Source: an uncultured Clostridia bacterium (lineage in GTDB: Bacteria; Bacillota; Clostridia; UBA1381; UMGS1253). From it: DNA of 28,529 nucleotides. The position numbers were made by a program, and so were the translations under genes. This document shows positions 22,785-28,529 of the stretch, one piece after another; the stretch's first letter is position 1; every line of letters begins with the position of its first letter. The stretch spans positions 1-28,529 of the forward strand of contig CAKSHB010000020.1 in the NCBI GenBank assembly GCA_934456295.1, in the 5' to 3' direction. A model generated the notes under the pieces. It ran no database searches. It saw only the letters and a program-made list of their open reading frames with translations, and was not told the DNA's origin.

Positions 22785-22828
22785 AAAGCCGTCTGTCCGA
22801 AGTTTACAGTCTTTTGGTAAACGGCTTT
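22785..22828 (-). terminator. Terminator of tcdA
   Basis: AAAGCCGT (22785-22792) pairs with ACGGCTTT (22821-22828), and the inner GTTTAC/GTAAAC can pair as an alternative. On the minus strand the stem is followed by TTATTTTTAC, 40 bases past the tcdA stop. Confidence 0.75.
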
Positions 22829-22868
22829 GTGTTCCCTTTTTTTGCGGTTAAAGTATGTCTGTTGTCTG

Positions 22869-23627
22869 TTATTTTATCCCGCACAGGTCTTTTATGACTT
22901 CTCCGGCGATAATAAGCCCGGCGACAGACGGCACAAAGGCGGTGCTGCCGGGAATTTGGCGACGTGCGGTACATTTTCTCTGTGTGCCCGGAGGGCATAT
23001 GCAGTTTGACCTGCAGCTCGGAGCGGTATCATCAATGGGGACAAGCGGCTTTTCCTTTGAATAAACCACCTTCAGCTTTTTTATACCGCGTTTTTTCAGT
23101 TCGCAGCGCATAACTCTCGCCAGCGGACAGACTGAGGTTTTATAAATATCGCAAACCTCAAATGCGGCGGGATTGAGCTTGTTTCCGGCACCCATTGAGC
23201 TTATGACGGGTGTGGCGGATTTGTCCGCATTCATAACAATCTCTATCTTGCCCGTAACCGTGTCGATTGCGTCCACAACATAGTCATATTCCGAAAAGTC
23301 AAACTGTTCCGACGTTTCGGGTGTATAAAAGGTTTTATATGTGTTAACCTTTGCATGCGGATTTATTTTTGCAATCCTTTCTGCTGCAACATCAACCTTG
23401 TATTTTCCGACAGCGTCCATTGTCGCATATATTTGCCTGTTGATGTTTGTAAGGCAAACTTTGTCGTCGTCGATTAAATCAAGCGTACCTAAGCTGCTTC
23501 TTGCAAGAGCCTCCACGGTGTATCCGCCGACTCCGCCTATTCCGAATACGGCAACGCGCGATGACGCAAGTTTTTCCATTGCCTCTCTGCCGAGAAGAAG
23601 CTCTGTTCTTGAAAACTGGTTAAGCAT
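22869..23627 (-). CDS. tcdA: tRNA threonylcarbamoyladenosine dehydratase TcdA (E1/ThiF-like)
   Basis: This ATP-dependent enzyme cyclises t6A37 of ANN-decoding tRNAs to ct6A. The 252-residue length is standard. The Rossmann nucleotide site VAVFGIGGVGGYTVEALARS is at 25-44. DLIDDDKVCLTNINRQI follows near 55-71 and YDYVVDAIDTVTGKI near 114-128. A Cys-rich tail SNCICPPGTQRKCTARRQIP has the adenylation-domain cysteines, and the C-terminal SVAGLIIAGEVIKDL helix completes the family pattern. The ATG has a CGGAGG ribosome site. The gene stands alone with its own terminator and no functional link to the flanking genes. Confidence 0.95.
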   Translation of the reverse strand: MLNQFSRTELLLGREAMEKLASSRVAVFGIGGVGGYTVEALARSSLGTLDLIDDDKVCLTNINRQIYATMDAVGKYKVDVAAERIAKINPHAKVNTYKTFYTPETSEQFDFSEYDYVVDAIDTVTGKIEIVMNADKSATPVISSMGAGNKLNPAAFEVCDIYKTSVCPLARVMRCELKKRGIKKLKVVYSKEKPLVPIDDTAPSCRSNCICPPGTQRKCTARRQIPGSTAFVPSVAGLIIAGEVIKDLCGIK

Positions 23628-23805
23628 ATTTCCTCCGAAAAGTTGTTTTTTTACTCAAAAATATTAATATAATAATTATAATACCTACACAATCAATATG
23701 AATTATATCATAAAGTGCGTTTATATGTCAATATTCAAAAGGCTATGTACGTGTAAGCCAAAAAATATATGTAATTTTTTACCGAAGTATTATTTTATCT
23801 TATTA

Positions 23806-23834
23806 TTGACTTTAAAGAAAAAAAGGTTTATTCT
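23806..23834 (+). promoter_or_regulatory. Promoter of the dockerin-protein gene
   Basis: TTGACT (23806-23811), 17 bases, TATTCT (23829-23834), about 55 bases before the ATG. The -10 box is weak and lies inside a palindrome. The sequence 23640-23805 is A/T-rich and otherwise shows only the upstream region of tcdA. Confidence 0.55.
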
Positions 23835-23846
23835 ATAAATAGAATA
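23829..23846. promoter_or_regulatory. 18-bp palindrome over the -10 region of the dockerin-protein gene
   Basis: TATTCTAT-AA-ATAGAATA has perfect 8-bp arms with a central AA. It covers the proposed -10 box and reaches the transcription start, the usual place for a repressor operator. The cognate protein is not known. Confidence 0.5.
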
Positions 23847-23888
23847 TTTTGCCCATTATTATAAAAGCGATAAAAGCGGAGGAAAAAG

Positions 23889-25682
23889 ATGTTTTTATTT
23901 GATAATTTATCCGTCCATAAAAAAGGCATACGAAGGGTTTTGTTTCTTTTTTGTGTGGTATTGCTTTTGATTATATCATCTCCCTATACGGCAGGTGCGG
24001 CATCTGTGAGCGTTTTGCAGGCGGGCGACGGCAGCAATTACCTTGCATCCGACGCGGCGGTGGTTGATTCATATACACAGCGCGGCGCGGTTATAACTAT
24101 TGTGGGGGTTGTGATACCTGTGCAGTCGGAGGTTGCTGTCAGAGTAAATGCTGCGGACGATGCATCAAAGTGTGTATACATAAGACAGGCAAAAAGCGAT
24201 GTGCACGGAAAATTTATATTTAATTTCAGCACAGCCTCTTTTGAGGCAGGGACATACGAAATAACGGTGGGTGCAGAAGGCGGAACCGAAGGGAAAAAGA
24301 GGTATTTTAAAATAGCGCGTCCCGAGGCGCCGCTCGGTGCGGAAAAAGTATTCTCATGTTTTACGGTGAACGGAAGAAGAGTGAGCTTTGACAGCACAAA
24401 ATACGCATTTGCGGCGATACTGAGAGAAGAAACAGACATTATGCCCGTTCTTGATATAGCTGCGGCGGATAAAACGGCGAAGGTTACGGTTAATCCCGAA
24501 AAACTTTCAAAAGTACCGTGCGCGGTGAAGGTGAGCGTAGAATATACGGACGGGACGAGCGATGTGTACAGTCTGCTGCTTGACGGTGAAGGTGAAAAAC
24601 GCATATCCGATTTGCAGACAGCGCCGCTCGCCGGAAAATGTGAGGTAGAGTATGATATAAAGCTCGGCACATCAACAGACAATGCTTCTCTTGTGTATAA
24701 TGACAGAGTCAACACTTTCTGGAGCTCACAGTCATCGGGCATATTCAACGGCGCAACACAGATAAAACGCGCGAAAAACGATGCCGGCGGTTTTGTGGGA
24801 GATGATTATAACGGCACGGGCAAATTTGCGAATGTGAGGAAAAGGGCGTATTACGGAGGCGCATATTCGGGCAGAAACGGCGAGCCTTATTGGATGAGCT
24901 TTAAGGTACATGCCGATGCAACCGTATATATGGCGGACGGACACAAAATTGGCTGGCCGAACAATGACGGAACATGGAAGAATGATTCAAATTTGGTTGT
25001 CAGACATGTGAACGGCGGTTCAACGGCAACAGGAAAGAACTTGTACTACAAAGAGTTTCTTGCCGGTGAAACCGTAAACATACCGAATTATGGAATGAAG
25101 GAAGGCTGGCCCGAGGGAAATACGGTATTGTATGATCCGCCGGCGTTTGTTATCATATGGAAGGGCAACGGAAAAATAAGCGGTACAGACGCTTCGCTGA
25201 CAGGAATTACGTATTCATGTGACGGCGGTGAGAAAAAAGATATTGAGAATTTCAGCGCCGAAAAAGGCAGCTATGTAATAAAAGTGCCCGAGGGGACAAA
25301 TTCGGTAACGCTTGGCGTGCGGAAATCGGACAGCAATGCGTCGGCAGAGGACGTGTCGGAGCCGATAACACTTTCAGATACGGTTACGGTAAAACCGGTG
25401 CGCGTTGTGTCGTCGGGAGGCATAATCGAAAGAACATATACGGTAACAATAAGAAAAGATTCGGGAAATATTATCCGGGGCGATGTTGACGGTGACGGTT
25501 ATGTCACAGGCACGGACGCAATATGGATTTTGCGTAATGAAATCGGGCTTTCCATTCCCGAAGGGTGCGATATCAGCGCAGGCGATGTTGACGGTGACGG
25601 TTATGTCACAGGCACGGACGCAATATGGATTTTGCGTAATGAAATCGGGCTTTCTGTTCCGCCGGCTGTGCAGATAGGGTAA
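23889..25682 (+). CDS. Secreted dockerin-domain protein of unknown function
   Basis: The 597-residue protein has a signal peptide (basic HKKGIRR near 11-17, hydrophobic VLFLFCVVLLLIISS to about 32, cleavage near AGAA). A beta-sandwich-like part (about 40-140) is followed by a region to about 245 that ends in VEYTDGTSDVYSLLLDGEGE. A Gly/Asn/Trp/Tyr-rich central domain (about 250-425; WMSFKVHADATVYMADGHKI) could bind carbohydrate. A cadherin-like beta domain (about 430-525) comes next. The C-terminus (531-592) is a dockerin of two identical calcium loops, GDVDGDGYVTGTDAIWILRN. Dockerins plug into cohesins of a cellulosome-like complex or the cell surface. No catalytic module is recognised, so it may be a binding or accessory subunit. 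GGAGG precedes the ATG. Confidence 0.82.
   Translation: MFLFDNLSVHKKGIRRVLFLFCVVLLLIISSPYTAGAASVSVLQAGDGSNYLASDAAVVDSYTQRGAVITIVGVVIPVQSEVAVRVNAADDASKCVYIRQAKSDVHGKFIFNFSTASFEAGTYEITVGAEGGTEGKKRYFKIARPEAPLGAEKVFSCFTVNGRRVSFDSTKYAFAAILREETDIMPVLDIAAADKTAKVTVNPEKLSKVPCAVKVSVEYTDGTSDVYSLLLDGEGEKRISDLQTAPLAGKCEVEYDIKLGTSTDNASLVYNDRVNTFWSSQSSGIFNGATQIKRAKNDAGGFVGDDYNGTGKFANVRKRAYYGGAYSGRNGEPYWMSFKVHADATVYMADGHKIGWPNNDGTWKNDSNLVVRHVNGGSTATGKNLYYKEFLAGETVNIPNYGMKEGWPEGNTVLYDPPAFVIIWKGNGKISGTDASLTGITYSCDGGEKKDIENFSAEKGSYVIKVPEGTNSVTLGVRKSDSNASAEDVSEPITLSDTVTVKPVRVVSSGGIIERTYTVTIRKDSGNIIRGDVDGDGYVTGTDAIWILRNEIGLSIPEGCDISAGDVDGDGYVTGTDAIWILRNEIGLSVPPAVQIG
25479..25654 (+). repeat. 74-bp exact direct duplication encoding the two dockerin repeats
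   Basis: 25479-25552 and 25581-25654 are identical base for base, 102 bp (34 codons) apart and in frame. Each copy encodes one DxDxDG calcium loop and its helix. Synonymous sites match too, so the duplication is recent or kept uniform by gene conversion. Confidence 0.95.
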
Positions 25683-25718
25683 AATACTGATAAAAAAAGC
25701 AATAAATCGGCAGTCTAT

Positions 25719-25747
25719 TTGACAGGCGTATAAGTTTGTGGTATAAT
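25719..25747 (+). promoter_or_regulatory. Perfect consensus promoter of the exopolysaccharide operon
   Basis: TTGACA (25719-25724), 17 bases, TATAAT (25742-25747) with a TGG extended -10. The leader to the first ATG is about 80 bases; no attenuator or riboswitch is seen in it. Confidence 0.9.
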
Positions 25748-25834
25748 TACATTCTGATAAGTGGCGCCGATGTGCGTTTTATATCTAATTGTTTGGGCAA
25801 AGAAGTATAAAATTTATATTGGGAGAATGATGTC

Positions 25835-26518
25835 ATGAAAGAGAACATCAATCTGTATGATATTTCAAAAATGCTGCTTAAATGGTGGTGGATTGCCGCC
25901 GTGGCTGCGGTTTTGTTTGGTGCGGCAACATACACCTACTCGGAATATTTTATGGACAGAATATATGTATCAAAAGGAAGCTTTTATATTTCGTCGCGCG
26001 AAAATGAGTCGCCCGAAATCACGATAAACCAGCAGAACGCAAACGCACGTTTCAGCGAAACATACATAGAGCTTATACAAAGCGAAAGCGTTCTTGAGGA
26101 GGTCGGCAAAACGCTGGAAAACAGCGGCTATGAAAGGCCGACAGTTGCAAAGCTTCGGAAGATGTTGGCGTTTTCGATAAAGAATGAAACGGAAGTTATG
26201 GAGGTATCTGCATCAAGCAGCGATCCGTATCTTGCACAGGCAGCGGCAAACGCGGTTCTCAGCGTTGCACCGGCGGAAATAAAGAAAATAGTAAAAGCAG
26301 GAGGGGCGGCGGTTGTAGATATGGCAAAGCTGCCTTTGGCGCCGAGTTCTCCAAATGTGACGATGAATACGGTTATGGGATTTTTGATTGGGTTGGTTCT
26401 CGGATGTGTGCTGATTTTCCTTATTGAGTTTTTTGATTTAAGGATAAAGCCGGACAATAATCTTGAGGAGATGTACGGTATACCGGTTATCGGAAACATA
26501 CCTGAAATAAAGAACTGA
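25835..26518 (+). CDS. Wzz/CapA-type polysaccharide co-polymerase and kinase adaptor
   Basis: The 227-residue membrane protein matches the Firmicutes chain-length regulator/BY-kinase modulator (CapA, YveK, Wzc N-terminal half). It has a first membrane helix at about 19-34 (WWIAAVAAVLFGAATY), an extracellular helical part with the SPYLAQAAANAVLSVAP-like segment near 129-145, a PxxP-like APSSPNV at about 169-175 and a second membrane helix at about 178-202 (VMGFLIGLVLGCVLIFLIEF). The short cytoplasmic tail (IKPDNNLEEMYGIPVIGNIP) should activate the kinase encoded next. It heads the operon. A GGGAG ribosome site precedes the ATG. Confidence 0.9.
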   Translation: MKENINLYDISKMLLKWWWIAAVAAVLFGAATYTYSEYFMDRIYVSKGSFYISSRENESPEITINQQNANARFSETYIELIQSESVLEEVGKTLENSGYERPTVAKLRKMLAFSIKNETEVMEVSASSSDPYLAQAAANAVLSVAPAEIKKIVKAGGAAVVDMAKLPLAPSSPNVTMNTVMGFLIGLVLGCVLIFLIEFFDLRIKPDNNLEEMYGIPVIGNIPEIKN

Positions 26519-26548
26519 TATATATAAATTTGCAGGGAGCAGGGGATA

Positions 26549-27526
26549 TTGCCGATGTTTGATTCAGTGAATAACAGCGAAAAAAGAAAAAGAAGGGGCA
26601 GACGGAGCGCCTATGACGAAAGCGTGCATAAAATTCTTTCGGATGATTCGGAATTTATAGTAAACGAGGCATATAAGGCAGCGCGTACCAATATTATGTT
26701 TTCGCTGCATGATAACGAAGGGTGTAAAAGTATAATATGTACGAGTGCGATGCCGGGCGAAGGTAAAACAACGACGTGCGTAAATATGGCAATTTCTTTT
26801 GCACAGACGTGCGCAAGAGTCGTTCTGATAGATGCCGACCTTAGAAAGCCGAAAATTGAGAGATACATGGGCATAAACAATGACAGAGGATTGTCCGACT
26901 ATCTCGGAAAGTTTGCAGATGATGTTTCGGAAGTGATAACGCCCGTAAAGGAAAGAAAATTTGACTGCATCACAGCGGGGCGTATACCGCCTAATCCTTC
27001 GGAGCTGCTTGGTTCGGATATGATGGATAAGCTTCTTTCAGAACTTGGAGAAAAATATGATTATATATTTGTAGACGCGCCGCCGGTTAATGTTGTCACG
27101 GACGCAATCGTGCTTTCAAAAAAATGCACAGGGGTTATGCTTGTCGTAAGAGAAAACGATACAACACATGACATGCTTGACAGTGCGGTAACAGCGCTCA
27201 GGTTTGCCGAAGCGAAAATTGTCGGAATTATTGTAAACGGCAGCATAGTAAAAATGTCGGGCAAGTACAAATACAGAAAGAGAAAATACGGAATATACGG
27301 AAAAGGCTACGGATATGGTTACGGATATGGCTACGGATACGGCTACGGATACGGAGAACAGTCTCCGGAGTCGCGCAGGAAACGCGCGGAAAGTTTCTCG
27401 GCAGCGGAGAAAAATGCTGCGGCAGATATAAAAAACTCAGCAGATAAGGAAGTTACGGCAGATACAGAAAGCACATCGGAAGGAGAGATAGCAACAAAAG
27501 GGGACAATACAGAAAAATCTGAATAG
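26549..27526 (+). CDS. BY-kinase (bacterial tyrosine kinase, CpsD/CapB type) with GY-repeat tail
   Basis: This P-loop protein-tyrosine kinase controls polysaccharide assembly. Walker A is SAMPGEGKTT (66-75), Walker A' VVLIDADLRKP (91-101) and Walker B YDYIFVDAPP (170-179). The activator-helix arginines in EAYKAARTNIMF (40-51) serve subunit contacts. The tail has a tyrosine cluster: Y240, Y242, Y247, Y250, then eight GY pairs (253-268), the likely autophosphorylation sites. Unusually, a 55-residue Ala/Glu/Lys-rich low-complexity extension follows, whereas family members normally end at the cluster. Start: TTG at 26549 or ATG at 26555 (the latter has AGGGG 9 bases upstream); the kinase core is unaffected. 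Partner is the adaptor encoded 30 bases upstream. No CpsB-type phosphatase is visible. Confidence 0.92.
   Translation: MPMFDSVNNSEKRKRRGRRSAYDESVHKILSDDSEFIVNEAYKAARTNIMFSLHDNEGCKSIICTSAMPGEGKTTTCVNMAISFAQTCARVVLIDADLRKPKIERYMGINNDRGLSDYLGKFADDVSEVITPVKERKFDCITAGRIPPNPSELLGSDMMDKLLSELGEKYDYIFVDAPPVNVVTDAIVLSKKCTGVMLVVRENDTTHDMLDSAVTALRFAEAKIVGIIVNGSIVKMSGKYKYRKRKYGIYGKGYGYGYGYGYGYGYGYGEQSPESRRKRAESFSAAEKNAAADIKNSADKEVTADTESTSEGEIATKGDNTEKSE
27305..27352 (+). repeat. GGNTAY hexanucleotide microsatellite in the kinase tail
   Basis: Eight tandem 6-bp units (GGN TAY) encode GY x 8. Some neighbouring 12-mers are identical (GGCTACGGATAC twice). Slippage would change the number of tyrosines without breaking the frame. 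Confidence 0.9.
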
Positions 27527-27595
27527 CGGAAATTTTAAACCGACATTATGCCGGAGTTTTATATATGTAGATTTATTGTTTAAGGGGAGAGAATT

Positions 27596-28529
27596 GTGGC
27601 GCTGAAGAGAAAATATTTATGGAATGTATTGCTCATGTTGATTGACATATTGATTGTTTGTGCTGCATACACGGTTGTAATGTACCTTTTGTATAAAGGA
27701 AATGATTTTATATATACAGGGGGGATTGCTGCGGCAGAGCTGACAGCATATTACTGGACTATTGCGGCTGCTTCATTCATATATGCGGCGTTTGCTGTTT
27801 CCGTTGGAGGATATAATAACCTTTGGAAATATGCGGGGATAAGCGAGCATGTGATGCTTGGCGCTTCATGTGCGGCATCGTGCCTGATTATGATATTGCT
27901 TTCGTTTTTTTCAAAAGGCATGATTTGCAAAAATTTTGGCGTACATTTTCTTTCGGCGTTTATTATTGCAGTAGCGTTTGTGGGAGTCAGAATTATACCG
28001 CGCGCTTTTCACATCGCGGCAAAAAAGCTGACAAAGGCGAAAAATAGGGAGAAAATCATCAGAAAAAAGAGGCTTCTTATCGTAGGAGCCGGCGATGCTG
28101 CAAGAAAAGTTGTCACGGATATAATGATAACGGACACAAGATACGATATAGTGGGTATGGTTGATGACGATAAAAGCAAAATCGGACAGAATGCATGCGG
28201 AGTAAGAGTTCTCGGAAACCGTCATGACATAGAGAGAATATGTGCAGAGAAAAATGTTGATGAAATCCTTTTGGCGATACCGTCACTTCCGGAATATGAG
28301 AAAAAGGAAATGATAGATATATGCAGCAGGACGCTTAAAAAGGTCAGAATATTGCCGAGTCTGTCGGAGATTATAAGCTTTGATAATCTGCGCAGCAGCG
28401 TCCGCGATATACGTATAGAGGATTTGCTGGAGCGTGACCCGATAGATATCGATAACGAAAGAATATCTGACATAATAAGCAACAAAAAGGTACTCATAAC
28501 GGGAGGAGGAGGCTCGATAGGTTCGGAGC
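27596..28529 (+). CDS. CapD/FlaA1-like nucleotide-sugar 4,6-dehydratase/epimerase, membrane-anchored (truncated by window end)
   Basis: A GTG start at 27596 follows AAGGGGAG; 311 codons are in the window and the frame is still open. The N-terminus has four hydrophobic helices (about 10-32, 52-70, 86-105, 117-137), starting KRKYLWNVLLMLIDILIVCA. A first Rossmann-like domain (RLLIVGAGDAARKVVTDI, about 162-179; VDEILLAIPSLPEYEKKE, about 221-238) follows. The linker IRIEDLLERDPIDID (about 276-290) and the start of the SDR domain VLITGGGGSIGSE come at the very end. This is the layout of CapD/WbpM/PglF-type enzymes that convert UDP-GlcNAc to UDP-4-keto-6-deoxy sugars, often the first step for the initiating sugar. 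It is the third gene of the exopolysaccharide operon. Confidence 0.93.
   Translation, partial: MALKRKYLWNVLLMLIDILIVCAAYTVVMYLLYKGNDFIYTGGIAAAELTAYYWTIAAASFIYAAFAVSVGGYNNLWKYAGISEHVMLGASCAASCLIMILLSFFSKGMICKNFGVHFLSAFIIAVAFVGVRIIPRAFHIAAKKLTKAKNREKIIRKKRLLIVGAGDAARKVVTDIMITDTRYDIVGMVDDDKSKIGQNACGVRVLGNRHDIERICAEKNVDEILLAIPSLPEYEKKEMIDICSRTLKKVRILPSLSEIISFDNLRSSVRDIRIEDLLERDPIDIDNERISDIISNKKVLITGGGGSIGSE

Noticed and set aside
24038..24748. 236-codon minus-strand frame
   Set aside because: Antisense to the dockerin protein; Ser/Thr-rich shadow of a secreted-protein gene.
25750..25834. Riboswitch or attenuator in the exopolysaccharide leader
   Set aside because: Only about 80 bases, with no convincing stem-loop plus T run and no known aptamer pattern.
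28222..28497. 91-codon minus-strand frame at the window end, with another at 27911-28225
   Set aside because: Both lie opposite the continuous CapD-like coding frame that starts at 27596.

Overview
This window looks like chromosomal DNA of an anaerobic, low-to-medium GC Clostridia-type Firmicute, probably from a gut or other polysaccharide-rich habitat. The pointers are purine-rich Shine-Dalgarno sites before nearly every gene, many near-perfect sigma-A promoters, a class II galT, a tRNA with encoded CCA, BspA-like surface proteins with S-layer homology domains, a dockerin-bearing secreted protein, a DegV protein and a BY-kinase type exopolysaccharide locus. No species can be named from sequence alone.

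Layout. 1-94 is the tail of a secreted, probably carbohydrate-binding protein. It converges on a lone galT (164-1666, minus) across a bidirectional terminator. 1786-2396 is a divergent pair, a small Cys-rich protein and an XRE regulator, whose shared intergenic region carries two copies of a 15-bp operator-like site 53 bp apart. A methyltransferase and a nitroreductase follow, each with its own promoter. 3688-4344 holds a phage-protein remnant, a pair of 7-bp direct repeats and a tRNA-Pro(GGG), and looks like the scar of an integrated element. 4666-8676 (minus) is a two-gene operon of BspA-like leucine-rich-repeat surface proteins, one ending in three SLH domains. Its leader carries a two-hairpin element between 20-bp direct repeats. 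An AraC regulator sits upstream.

9907-12422 (plus) is a trmL / degV / rluA-family operon behind a perfect consensus promoter. 12469-14591 (minus) has a DUF1893 protein, an ECF transporter S component and a DUF2974 (Mbeg1-like) alpha/beta hydrolase. 14874-22552 (minus) is the most striking block. It is a self-contained PTS operon reading regulator, HPr, EI, IIA, IIB, IIC, then two divergent class II aldolases. No sugar-phosphate kinase is present. By eye the regulator's two PRD domains have lost all four phospho-acceptor histidines while its EIIB cysteine and EIIA histidine remain. tcdA follows at 22869-23627 (minus).

23889-25682 (plus) is a secreted protein with a dockerin made of a 74-bp exact DNA duplication. 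From 25719 to the window end an exopolysaccharide operon begins with a perfect promoter: a Wzz/CapA-like adaptor, a BY-kinase with a GY-repeat tail encoded by a hexanucleotide microsatellite, and a CapD-like nucleotide-sugar dehydratase/epimerase cut by the window edge.

The best candidates for something new are the kinase-less PTS-aldolase operon with its rewired regulator, the Cys-rich/XRE divergent module, and the hairpin element in the BspA leader. Functions are inferred from motifs read by eye; no database search was run.
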